Of a stretch of DNA of 64,000 nucleotides, positions 1 to 8,006 are shown piece by piece. The stretch covers positions 682,001 through 746,000 of the forward strand of contig CAXXIY010000002.1 of NCBI GenBank assembly GCA_963675995.2. Reading direction: 5' to 3'. The DNA is from JAAFHB01 sp963675995. GTDB taxonomy: Bacteria > Bacteroidota > Bacteroidia > Bacteroidales > Prolixibacteraceae. The number at the start of each line of letters is the position of its first letter. Position 1 is the first letter of the stretch. The position numbers and the translations under genes are program-made. The notes beneath the pieces are model-generated. The model had not been told where the DNA came from, made no database searches, and saw only the letters and a list, made by a program, of their open reading frames with translations.

Positions 1-1
1 A

Positions 2-580
2 AAGGTTTATTACCCCTATTTGGGAGAGGCACAATATTATAACCGATTGGAACAAAATAACGGGCTGTATTACAGCAACAAAATAAGGCAATTGGTTTTC
101 TATGGCAAAGAGTATGAACAAAAAGAGAAAGGGCAACCGATACCGGAAATATACAAGAACAGGCACACACTGAGGTTTGAGATGAGGTATAGAAAAAAGT
201 TAAGGGAGCAATTTAAACGACCTGAGATTACAGCCGGGTTACTGTATAATGAATCATTTTATGGTGGTCTGGTCAAGAGATGGAAAGATGAATATTTGGC
301 AATTGGAAAAATCAACTCAAAATTAAGCAGGATGAGACCGACAGGCAGCACAAAAGAACTTATTGAAAATATGGCTTTATTCCAGCTGTTGGACATGGGG
401 CAACCCAAAGTATTAGACATGATAAAAGAATGGCAGGAAACGGGGCTAATTACTAAGAAACAAGCTTTAGACCACCGGGATAAAATAAAACTATTGAGTA
501 AGGCCCGGATTAATGAACAGGGCAATGATTTAATAAATGAACTCAATAAGAAGATTAAAGAAGCAGCAAGATGTTATTGA
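2..580 (+). CDS. Phage/plasmid replication initiation protein (gpII/Phage X-like), C-terminal part
   Basis: The frame is open from the window edge, so the gene starts upstream and only about 192 C-terminal residues are present. The segment has the look of the rolling-circle initiators of filamentous phages and small plasmids (Phage_X / gene II family): YYPYLG near the start, then GLYY, a FYGKEYE stretch (usually FYDK-E), LRFEMRY, and a Lys/Arg-rich tail. These initiators nick the replication origin with a tyrosine; I cannot point to the catalytic residue in this fragment. A TTG at 20 could be read as a start but lies inside the conserved region, so it is rejected. It is followed by a small gene and a terminator, then a tRNA cluster, which suggests the right end of an integrated element. 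The family call is by pattern only and moderately sure. Confidence 0.6.
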   Translation, partial: KVYYPYLGEAQYYNRLEQNNGLYYSNKIRQLVFYGKEYEQKEKGQPIPEIYKNRHTLRFEMRYRKKLREQFKRPEITAGLLYNESFYGGLVKRWKDEYLAIGKINSKLSRMRPTGSTKELIENMALFQLLDMGQPKVLDMIKEWQETGLITKKQALDHRDKIKLLSKARINEQGNDLINELNKKIKEAARCY

Positions 581-695
581 TTACCCTATATTAAGCCATA
601 TTTTGAACCTTCAATTTTGAAACCGGATTATTAAAACGGGTTATTTAGTAAAGAAATAAACAAACAGGCAAAATAAGCCTTAAAATCAATTTAAG

Positions 696-941
696 ATGAA
701 AACAAAAAAAATAGAAAAGCGGATTGAAACGTTATATGATGAAGTAAATCAAAGGGAGTTTGAAATTTCAGAGATGGTAAAAAGTCATAAATGGGATATT
801 CCAAGATTGAAGATGCTTTGTGACCAAACAACCATCATTCACAACCAAATTATCATATTAGAGGAATTGATAACCCCGTCATGTTTTGCTGAAACGTTAA
901 GTGATCTTAACATATCGCAGGATAAGAAGGTAGGTTTTTAA
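696..941 (+). CDS. Small hypothetical protein linked to the replication gene
   Basis: An 81-residue product with no recognised domain. It is charged and probably helical, with a Lys-rich start (MKTKKIEKRIE) and a central helix-forming stretch; there is no Cys cluster, signal peptide or membrane segment. It lies 115 bases downstream of the replication gene in the same direction and is closed by a convincing terminator at 971-996, so the two may form the end of one element-borne unit. A small accessory or copy-control protein is possible, but nothing in the sequence shows this. Confidence 0.5.
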   Translation: MKTKKIEKRIETLYDEVNQREFEISEMVKSHKWDIPRLKMLCDQTTIIHNQIIILEELITPSCFAETLSDLNISQDKKVGF

Positions 942-970
942 TTCTTCCTTATGATCTAAATTTAGTGAGA

Positions 971-996
971 AGCCCGGTGGAAACATCGGGCTTTTT
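971..996 (+). terminator. Intrinsic terminator after the small element gene
   Basis: Arms 971-979 and 984-992 pair over 9 bp with one G-T wobble, around a GAAA loop, followed by five T. It closes the unit at 2-941. The remaining stretch to 1155 holds no gene I can support. Confidence 0.8.
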
Positions 997-1155
997 ATTG
1001 ACTAAAAATAGTTTGTAATGTATTATCGCTACTATTATTGCAAATAGTTGTGCAGTTTGCTTATTTACCTTTTCATATGAAGTGAGCTTTATTTAGGCGG
1101 AAGCATGTTTTCCCTATTAACATGTGTGTTAGTGTTACTATTTTGTTACTCACCA

Positions 1156-1193
1156 ATTAAAAAACCCTTACAATCGTTTGATTATAAGGGTTT
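1156..1193 (-). terminator. Terminator of the tRNA operon
   Basis: A 14-bp stem with one mismatch (1162-1175 with 1180-1193) and a 4-base loop. Read on the minus strand it is followed by a run of six T (complement of 1158-1164). It lies directly beyond the 3' end of tRNA-Leu, so it ends the Gly-Gly-Leu tRNA transcript. Confidence 0.8.
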
Positions 1194-1209
1194 AGGGATA
1201 ATCATAAAG

Positions 1210-1293
1210 TACCCGGGGCGGGACTTGAACCCGCACGGCCATAATGGCCATTGGATTTTAAGTCCAACGTGTCTACCATTCCACCACCTGGGC
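1210..1293 (-). tRNA. tRNA-Leu (anticodon UAA)
   Basis: An 84-nt class II tRNA. The anticodon stem-loop has arms TTGGA/TCCAA and loop CTTAAAA, giving anticodon UAA. There is a variable arm (TGGCC/GGCCG region) and a T arm GCGGG-TTCAAGT-CCCGC. CCA is not encoded. Acceptor strands GCCCAGG and CCCGGGT pair except for an A5xC68 mismatch (G1-U72 is a usual wobble), and the D loop (AATGG) is one base shorter than the usual AATNGG. It is the last gene of the minus-strand tRNA cluster. Confidence 0.95.
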
Positions 1294-1302
1294 ATTACGA
1301 TG

Positions 1303-1375
<73 letters not shown>

Positions 1376-1410
1376 ATTGTAATTACCCCAAAAGAACTTT
1401 TTTTATTCTG

Positions 1411-1483
<73 letters not shown>

Positions 1484-1561
1484 ATAAACATTTTGCAAAC
1501 TGGTGTGGCAACTCTTTTTGAAATACTGCCAGGCAGTAGTGTTGTTTCCCGTAAGCGGATG

Positions 1562-1569
1562 CAAATATA
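1562..1569 (-). promoter_or_regulatory. Probable -7 element of the tRNA operon
   Basis: TATATTTG on the minus strand matches the Bacteroidota -7 consensus TAnnTTTG, about 79 bases upstream of the first tRNA-Gly. No clear -33 TTTG is seen at the usual spacing. A perfect short palindrome, ACTGCC-A-GGCAGT, lies between it and the tRNA at 1525-1537. Confidence 0.45.
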
Positions 1570-1690
1570 AAGTTTTTTTGTAACTCTGAAAATAGATTCT
1601 CAAATTATCGGCAATTCAAATCATCTTTTTTTACAAGAAAGATATCTTGTTGATTATTTGAGATTTGCATTTCAGCAATTTGTGTACCCT

Positions 1691-1730
1691 TTAAATATAA
1701 AAGGCCGCCTAAGCAGCCTTTTATATTTAA
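1691..1730 (-). terminator. Terminator after the rhamnosidase gene
   Basis: A perfect 15-bp inverted repeat (1691-1705 with 1716-1730) with a 10-base loop, G+C at the loop-proximal end and A/T at the base, so it can work in both directions. It sits 14 bases beyond the stop of the minus-strand rhamnosidase gene. Confidence 0.75.
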
Positions 1731-1743
1731 TTCTTTTACTCGT

Positions 1744-4512
1744 TCATTTCTTCGTCTCCATAGCAGGCACTGCAACAGCAGCCGAAAGGGTCTGGGCAGG
1801 ATATTTAAACAGATATTTTCCTGACCCAAGATTGAGCTCAAGGTTATTCCCATTTTGAAGATACCCTGTTTTAACTGCCAGACCATTCTGAACAACCTGC
1901 TCTGCCTTCGCATATGGTAATGTTACAGTAGCAGTGGTATTTGCTGGAATAACAACCTCATAGTTAAAATCTCCATTCTCGAATTTCCAAGAGGAAGAAG
2001 CCTTTCCGTAAATGGTGAGAATCTCTGCACTCGCATTTGTGAGTCCACCGCCCGGATGTGGAGCAAGCAGGATATGTTTATAACCCGGATTTTTCGGATC
2101 AATATCAATCCCGGCAACATGACGGTAAAGCCATTCCCCGATTGCACCGTATGCATAGTGATTAAAGCTGTTCATCCCGACATCCTGAAAAGTACCATCA
2201 GGTTTCTGTCCGTCCCAACGTTCCCAGATGGTAGTGGCCCCCTGTAATACTGGATACAACCATGAAGGATATTTTTTATTCATCAGCAGCATAAATGCCA
2301 GATCGTCGCGACCGATGGCCGAGAGGGTTTTGCACAACAGCGGTGTTCCGACAAATCCTGTAGTCAGATGTTTGAATTTTATAACATCATTCGCAAAGTA
2401 TTCTGCAGCTTTTGGAATCAGGTTTTCGGGAAGTAAATCAAATGCCAGTGCCAAAGCGTAAGCCGTTTGGGTGTGTGATACGAGCCTTCCTGCGGGAGTT
2501 ACAAACTCATGGTTAAAGGCAACCTTAATATCGGCAGCCAGCTTCTTATATTTTTCGGCATCCTCTTTATGACCAAGTATGGTGGCAATTTTGCTCAGTA
2601 AGGTGGTCGAATAACAGTAATAGGCATTTGCAATCAGATCTTTTTCGGTAGTAGCCCCTGTATAGTCTGAATTTGTTGATGCAAAAGCGAGCCAGTCGCC
2701 AAAATGGGAATCACCCATCCACAGGTGGTTTGCCCCTGCCCGGCTTGTCATATAGCCTATCCATCCTTTCATGCTAGGATATTGGGTTTCGAGTATCCGA
2801 ATATCGCCGTAAGTGAGATACACTGTCCAGGGAACAATTATCGATGCATCAGCCCAAGCGGTTGAGCCGCCTCCATTGAAAATGGCAGGAATCACATGAG
2901 GTACTTTCCCGTCAGGGAGCTGGTCAGCAGTAATATCACCGACCCATTTGGTGTAAAATCCGGCAACATTAAAGTTGAAAGCTGCTGTCATGCTGAATAC
3001 CTGTGCATCACCAGTCCATCCAAGACGTTCGTCACGTTGCGGACAGTCGGTAGGTACATCAAGGAAATTTCCTTTCTGACCCCATTGAATATTGTGCTGG
3101 AGCTTATTGATCAATGTGTCGGAACAACTAAAAGTTCCAGTAGGTTTCATATCCGAATGAATCACCACACCGGTAAGCTGGTCCGTTGAAGGTGCGGCGG
3201 CTAATCCTTCAATTTTAACAAATCTGAAACCATGAAATGTGAAATGAGGTTCGAATGTTTCGGTTCCTTCACCTTTAAGGATGTAAACATCGGTAGCTTT
3301 TGCGGCCCGGAGATTGTCTGTGTAGAAATTTCCGGCTTTATCAAGCACTTCGGCAAATTTGATGGTAACCTGATCTCCCTTTTTCCCGGAAACTTTTAGT
3401 CGTATCCATCCGACCATATTCTGACCCATATCGTAAACAGCTTCTCCCTTGGGGGTGACAAACTGTTTGATAGGCTTGATCTCCTGAATCGCCTTTACCG
3501 GTACACCCTGAGGGGCAATCAGAATCTCCTTTGACTGATCGAACAGACGCGGAGTATTCCATTTGGCCATGTCATATCCGGTCTGGTCCCAGCCTGTCAA
3601 TTCAAGACGTGCATCATAAGTTTCTCCATTATAAATATCTGATCCGGTAATCGGGCCATTGGTCGTTGCTTTCCAACTGTTATCCGATACGATCGTTTCG
3701 GTAGTCCCATCAACATAGGTGATCTGGAGCTGAAGCAGCATTGCCAGCTGACTTCCATAATAAGCCCCTTTTTTTGACCATCCAAGATTTCCCCTGAACC
3801 AACCATCTGCCAAAACAACTCCTATTGCATTCTTTTCCTTCAACATTGAAGTTACATCGTAGGTCTGGTACTGCAGCCGTTTTAAATAGCTGGTCCATCC
3901 CGGCGTAAAAAGATCGGACGATACTTTTGCTCCGTTGAGGTGCAATTCATACAATCCGAAAGATGTTGCATAGACCCTTGCCGATTTGACTTTTTTGGTA
4001 AGCGAAAACTCTTTTCTGAAATATTGGGACGGAAGGGCCTCTTTGACCTCTTTCGCGTTACCATAAGAGATCCAGCTGGCTTTCCATTCCGAAGGTTTAA
4101 GTATACCCATTTCCCACGATGCAGGTTCACTCCAGGCTGTAACTTTGTTTTTATTATCCCAAACTCTTACCTGCCAGTAAACAATCTGCATTGAACTTAA
4201 TGCAGGACCATTATAAATGACGTCAACCGATTGCGAATCATTTATCTTTCCAGTGGTCCAGATCAATTTGCCAGAATTCAGTTTTGCCGGTGATTCAGCC
4301 ACCCGTACTTCATAAGCTGTTTGCATCACCCCGTTATCTGAGGAGAGCAGTTGCCAGCTTAGCCGGGGTTTTGCAATATCAATCCCAAGCGGATTTGTTT
4401 TGTATTCGCAAATAAGCTGCTTAACCTCGTTTTTGGCGATTGCAGCAAAAGCTAACCCATTAAATAACAGGAGGAGGGTCATCATCCTCGAAAAACTGCT
4501 GATTGTTTTCAT
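1744..4512 (-). CDS. Secreted alpha-L-rhamnosidase, GH78
   Basis: A 922-residue enzyme predicted to hydrolyse terminal alpha-L-rhamnosyl residues from plant, algal or bacterial glycans by inversion. A hydrophobic leader (about residues 1-27) with a type I-like site indicates export. Residues 40-60 carry the NPLGID...PRLSW signature of the N-terminal rhamnosidase domain, followed by beta-sandwich domains and the (alpha/alpha)6 catalytic barrel. The general acid lies in the DCPQRDERLGWTGDA block (about 488-502) and the general base in TTIWERWDG (about 752-762), both family signatures. Length is normal for Bacteroidota GH78. It follows the sulfatase gene after 81 bases on the same strand, so both are probably one operon from the promoter at 6233-6264. 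A debranching role on a sulfated rhamnose-containing glycan is inferred from that pairing. Confidence 0.93.
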   Translation of the reverse strand: MKTISSFSRMMTLLLLFNGLAFAAIAKNEVKQLICEYKTNPLGIDIAKPRLSWQLLSSDNGVMQTAYEVRVAESPAKLNSGKLIWTTGKINDSQSVDVIYNGPALSSMQIVYWQVRVWDNKNKVTAWSEPASWEMGILKPSEWKASWISYGNAKEVKEALPSQYFRKEFSLTKKVKSARVYATSFGLYELHLNGAKVSSDLFTPGWTSYLKRLQYQTYDVTSMLKEKNAIGVVLADGWFRGNLGWSKKGAYYGSQLAMLLQLQITYVDGTTETIVSDNSWKATTNGPITGSDIYNGETYDARLELTGWDQTGYDMAKWNTPRLFDQSKEILIAPQGVPVKAIQEIKPIKQFVTPKGEAVYDMGQNMVGWIRLKVSGKKGDQVTIKFAEVLDKAGNFYTDNLRAAKATDVYILKGEGTETFEPHFTFHGFRFVKIEGLAAAPSTDQLTGVVIHSDMKPTGTFSCSDTLINKLQHNIQWGQKGNFLDVPTDCPQRDERLGWTGDAQVFSMTAAFNFNVAGFYTKWVGDITADQLPDGKVPHVIPAIFNGGGSTAWADASIIVPWTVYLTYGDIRILETQYPSMKGWIGYMTSRAGANHLWMGDSHFGDWLAFASTNSDYTGATTEKDLIANAYYCYSTTLLSKIATILGHKEDAEKYKKLAADIKVAFNHEFVTPAGRLVSHTQTAYALALAFDLLPENLIPKAAEYFANDVIKFKHLTTGFVGTPLLCKTLSAIGRDDLAFMLLMNKKYPSWLYPVLQGATTIWERWDGQKPDGTFQDVGMNSFNHYAYGAIGEWLYRHVAGIDIDPKNPGYKHILLAPHPGGGLTNASAEILTIYGKASSSWKFENGDFNYEVVIPANTTATVTLPYAKAEQVVQNGLAVKTGYLQNGNNLELNLGSGKYLFKYPAQTLSAAVAVPAMETKK

Positions 4513-4593
4513 TCGTAAATAGTTTGTTCGAAATTACAGATTCAATATTAAAGATTATGATAAAATTTCGTTATTTGAAACATCCCTTCAGCC

Positions 4594-6165
4594 TCATTTT
4601 TTCCCCTCTTTTGGTAAGAATGATCTGGTAATTTCTTCTGAATCTTTATATTTTATGCGAAGTGCATCCAATTTTTTGTGAAGCTCTGCCTTGATTTCTG
4701 CATAAGCCGGATCATTATAAACACTTTTCATTTCGTGTGGATCTTTTTCAAGATCATATAATTCCCATTCATCCACATCGTAGTAAAAATGGATGAGTTT
4801 AAATCGGTCGGTTCTTATTCCATAATGACGCTTAACTTCATGAACAGCAGGATACTCATAATAATGATAATAGATGGCATCTCTCCATTTGGTAGATTGC
4901 CCGCTTAACAATTTTCGAAACGATTCTCCCTGCATTTCTTTATTCACTTTTACATTGGCATAATTTAAAAAAGTTGGGGCATAATCAAGATTCTGAACCA
5001 TTTGCTGAATCACGGTACCTGGTTTGATCTCTTTGGGATACCTGATTAGCAGGGGTGTCCGGAATGACTCTTCATACATAAACCGCTTATCAAACCAGCC
5101 ATGTTCGCCGAGGTAGAATCCCTGATCAGAAGTGTAAACCACAATTGTATTTTCTGTCAGTCCGTTCTTATCCAGATAATCGAGAACTTCGCCAACACCA
5201 TCATCGACCGATTGAATACATTTGAGATAGTCACGAATGTAGCGCTGGTATTTCCATTTTGCCAGATCTTTTCCCGTGGGCTTCGTTCTGATAAAATCTT
5301 CATTGCGTGGATTGTAGGCAGCCCTCCATGCTTTTAGTTGTTTTGGGTCCATGCGTTTGATATCAGGAGCCAGGTTGGTAGGTTTGCCAGTGTAGGGATC
5401 ATTCTCGAATTTCATATCATGCCCCCACATCATCTCTTTTACGATTCCCATCTCCTGCGTATGAGCGGCGGTTCCGCGACCCGAATAATCATCAAAGAAA
5501 TTTTCTGGAAATGGGAAATCTCGATCTTCGAAGAGATTCAGGTATTTCTCTTCGGGTAACCAGTTCCGATGTGGCGCTTTTTGATGGTAGAGCAAACAGA
5601 AGGGTTTTGATTTGTCGCGCTTTTTATCGAGCCAGTCCAGTGCAAACTGAGTGGTGAGTGTGGTCACATAACCCGGAACTCTTTTCTTAACGCCATTTTC
5701 GATAAAATCCGGATTGTAATAGTTTCCCTGTCCCGGCAGAACATTGGAGTAATCAAATCCTTGTGGAATTCCATCAAGATGGATTTTCCCAATTAGAGCG
5801 GTCTGATAACCACTTTGCTGCAATAGCTTGGGAAAGCTAGGCTGATCCCAGTTGAAGCCACCCACATTGTCGATCTTCCCGTTTAAATGGCTGAATTTTC
5901 CCGTCAGCATCACCGCCCGGCTGGGGGCACAAATGGAGTTGGTGACATATGCTCTGGTGAAGATTGCCCCCTCTTTGGCGATCCTATCGATATTCGGAGT
6001 TGAGTTTAATCCTGTTCCGTATGCACTAATCGCTTGATAAGCGTGGTCGTCACTCATGATAAACAGAATGTTGGGACGTTTTTGCTCATGTGATTGTCCT
6101 TTACAATTAGGAGTCATTCCTACAGAAAGGAGTCCAATTGTTGCGAGGATTTCCAGATTTCTCAT
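4594..6165 (-). CDS. Secreted sulfatase, family S1 (formylglycine type)
   Basis: A 523-residue sulfatase that would remove sulfate esters from a glycan in the periplasm. The alkaline-phosphatase fold start is clear (RPNILFIMSDDHAY, metal-binding Asp pair), and the SICAPSRAVMLTGK block has the CxPSR motif whose Cys is oxidised to formylglycine. The C-terminal part (YDLEKDPHEMKSV...) is the usual sulfatase tail domain. The start is placed at the ATG at 6165: the frame extends to a TTG at 6204, but the ATG gives a leader-like N-terminus and fits the promoter about 70 bases upstream. It is the first gene of an operon with the GH78 gene. The substrate cannot be read from sequence; an anaerobic or FGE-type maturase is needed but is not in this window. 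Confidence 0.92.
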   Translation of the reverse strand: MRNLEILATIGLLSVGMTPNCKGQSHEQKRPNILFIMSDDHAYQAISAYGTGLNSTPNIDRIAKEGAIFTRAYVTNSICAPSRAVMLTGKFSHLNGKIDNVGGFNWDQPSFPKLLQQSGYQTALIGKIHLDGIPQGFDYSNVLPGQGNYYNPDFIENGVKKRVPGYVTTLTTQFALDWLDKKRDKSKPFCLLYHQKAPHRNWLPEEKYLNLFEDRDFPFPENFFDDYSGRGTAAHTQEMGIVKEMMWGHDMKFENDPYTGKPTNLAPDIKRMDPKQLKAWRAAYNPRNEDFIRTKPTGKDLAKWKYQRYIRDYLKCIQSVDDGVGEVLDYLDKNGLTENTIVVYTSDQGFYLGEHGWFDKRFMYEESFRTPLLIRYPKEIKPGTVIQQMVQNLDYAPTFLNYANVKVNKEMQGESFRKLLSGQSTKWRDAIYYHYYEYPAVHEVKRHYGIRTDRFKLIHFYYDVDEWELYDLEKDPHEMKSVYNDPAYAEIKAELHKKLDALRIKYKDSEEITRSFLPKEGKK

Positions 6166-6469
6166 ATTAGATATGTTATACAATAAATTGGAATTTGAAA
6201 TCAAAATTCAATTTCCCTTTGTTAATCGTTATCAAAAATACCTTATATCTACATAAAAATCAAATAGACAAAATGATTTGTGATTTACACAATCTGGTTT
6301 TCATAATAATATTAATTCTATTGCAAATTTTTGCCATCTTTTCTATTTGTGTAAAACTGTTTTTTGTACTTGGAAGATTGTTTTTTTTAACCGATTATAA
6401 CTCTAATTTTGTTCTCATTGTTTACGTTAAAAAAACACTTATACCTTTTTATTTAAAATTTAAAATTTC
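6166..6469. other. Divergent intergenic region, AT-rich
   Basis: About 300 bases between the sulfatase and the epimerase-like gene, strongly AT-rich with no supported gene. It holds the minus-strand promoter at 6233-6264. On the plus strand, TAATTTTG at 6404-6411 matches the -7 consensus about 59 bases before the epimerase-like gene, with a TTG 23 bases upstream of it (longer than usual). No carbohydrate-responsive regulator gene is adjacent. Confidence 0.5.
6233..6264 (-). promoter_or_regulatory. Promoter of the sulfatase-rhamnosidase operon
   Basis: Read on the minus strand: TTTG (6261-6264), 20 bases, TATTTTTG (6233-6240). This is an exact match to the Bacteroidota consensus TTTG/N19-21/TAnnTTTG and lies about 68 bases upstream of the chosen sulfatase ATG. 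Confidence 0.7.
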
Positions 6470-7342
6470 ATGAAAACAAATCTGATTAAATCACTGATAC
6501 TATCTGTATTAGTTGCATTCGTTATTGGTATGGCATCACCGTCTGTTCTTGCCAAAGGGAAGAAGGATATTGCGCTTCAGCTGTATTCACTTCGTGATGA
6601 TCTGAAAAAGGATGTAAAAGGGACAATTGAAAAGTTGGGGAAAATCGGATATATCTCTTTGGAAGCTGCCGGTTTTGATAATGGGAAATTTTATGGGATG
6701 GAACCCGAAGCGTTTAAAGCGCTGGTTGAGGCAAACGGTATGAAATTAGTAAGCTCACACACTGGTATTAATTATACTGGTGATCAGGCTTCATGGGATG
6801 CTGCAATGACCTGGTGGGATAGCTGTATTGCTGCACATAAGAAGGCAGGATGTACCTATATCGTCAAACCGTCGATGGGTGATTATCCTTACAAGAATCT
6901 TGAGGCATTGAAACAAACATGCAAATATTTTAATGCTATTGGCGAGAAGTGCAATGCAGCGGGAATTCGCTTCGGATATCATAATCACAATCATGAGTTT
7001 ACGAAGATTGTCGATGCAGATGATCTGGTGTATGATTATATGATTAAGAATACAGATCCTAAAAAAGTAACTTTCGAAATGGATGTTTATTGGGTCTACA
7101 GAGGTGGACAAAAAGCAGTCGATTATTATAACAAATATCCCAAAAGATTTGAGTTATTACATATTAAGGATGAAAAAGAGATTGGTGCAAGCGGCCTGAT
7201 CGATTTCAAACCAATTTATGAAAATAAAGCAAAAGCGGGTGCAAAATATTGCATTGTTGAGGTTGAACGTTATGATTTTGAGCCATTTGTAAGTGTTCAG
7301 AAAAGCTTTGATTTTCTGAATAATGCTTCATATGTGAAGTAA
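6470..7342 (+). CDS. Secreted sugar phosphate isomerase/epimerase-like TIM-barrel protein
   Basis: A 290-residue protein of the xylose-isomerase-like TIM-barrel superfamily (AP_endonuc_2). Residues 1-28 form a signal peptide ending near SVLAKG, so it acts outside the cytoplasm, which is unusual for the superfamily but common in Bacteroidota glycan loci. Likely metal ligands are Glu in SLEAAG, the His-rich GYHNHNHEF strand, Asp in FEMDVYW, His in LLHIKDE and Glu in VEVERYD, in the barrel order expected. It is divergent from the sulfatase-rhamnosidase operon. Related secreted proteins act as sugar isomerases/epimerases or keto-sugar lyases or hydrolases; which one applies here is not visible. 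The family call is firm; the reaction is unknown. Confidence 0.82.
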   Translation: MKTNLIKSLILSVLVAFVIGMASPSVLAKGKKDIALQLYSLRDDLKKDVKGTIEKLGKIGYISLEAAGFDNGKFYGMEPEAFKALVEANGMKLVSSHTGINYTGDQASWDAAMTWWDSCIAAHKKAGCTYIVKPSMGDYPYKNLEALKQTCKYFNAIGEKCNAAGIRFGYHNHNHEFTKIVDADDLVYDYMIKNTDPKKVTFEMDVYWVYRGGQKAVDYYNKYPKRFELLHIKDEKEIGASGLIDFKPIYENKAKAGAKYCIVEVERYDFEPFVSVQKSFDFLNNASYVK

Positions 7343-7368
7343 AACCATTTTAAATATTTGATATCCAG

Positions 7369-7397
7369 AGGCCATCCCAGCAAGATGGCCTTTGGTT
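7369..7397 (+). terminator. Hairpin after the epimerase-like gene
   Basis: An 8-bp stem AGGCCATC/GATGGCCT (7369-7376 with 7384-7391) followed by a broken T-rich stretch, 26 bases beyond the stop. A plausible intrinsic terminator with a weak tail. Confidence 0.5.
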
Positions 7398-7513
7398 TCA
7401 ACGGTCGGAAAAGGGTATTTTTCGAATATCTTTAATAATTGTCCCTTTTTTTGGCCTAAACTTTGAGTATATATTTTAATTTTACAATTGAATAGAGACC
7501 CTATATTAAGATT

Positions 7514-7918
7514 ATGCCCGAGAAAATAAACCTTACAGGACGCTGGCGATTTGAGGAGGATTTCGGATTTGGCAGAGACAGTGGTTACGCTGAGATCAAC
7601 CAGAGAGGAAAACATCTTAAGGGCGTGCTGAGATTTTCGGAGCAAATAGATGGCGAAGAGACATTTATCGTAAAGCAGGAGGTTACGGGTAAAATAAGCG
7701 GTACAAAAATCAACCTGAAGTCGCATTCGTGCGAGATTTTATTTAGTGACGAAGATATTATTTACGAGTTGGATACCTGGATAGGTGAACTATTACCTAA
7801 TGGAAAAATTGTGGGAAACAGTCTCGACTCAGAGGGAACAGGAGGCTCTTTTGTGATGGAGCGCGAAAGATACGAAACTTCTGATTTGCCTGATGATCAT
7901 CAATTTGGATTAAACTAA
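7514..7918 (+). CDS. Hypothetical protein, small beta-rich
   Basis: A 134-residue protein I cannot assign. It begins LTGRWRFEEDFGFG and alternates short predicted strands with turns (YAEINQRG, LKGVLRF, VTGKISGTKINL, GGSFVMERE), which suggests a small lipocalin- or avidin-like beta barrel. There is no signal peptide, so it is probably cytoplasmic. It stands alone between a hairpin and the convergent ABC-F gene, with 88 bases separating the two stops. The coding call is supported by composition and frame length; no function is proposed. Confidence 0.65.
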   Translation: MPEKINLTGRWRFEEDFGFGRDSGYAEINQRGKHLKGVLRFSEQIDGEETFIVKQEVTGKISGTKINLKSHSCEILFSDEDIIYELDTWIGELLPNGKIVGNSLDSEGTGGSFVMERERYETSDLPDDHQFGLN

Positions 7919-8006
7919 CCGACGAACCTTTTGCGTCCCAAATTTCCAATACAAACAACAACTACAAATAAGATATTCAGATCACAGACCACCAGTCATG
8001 CGTCAG

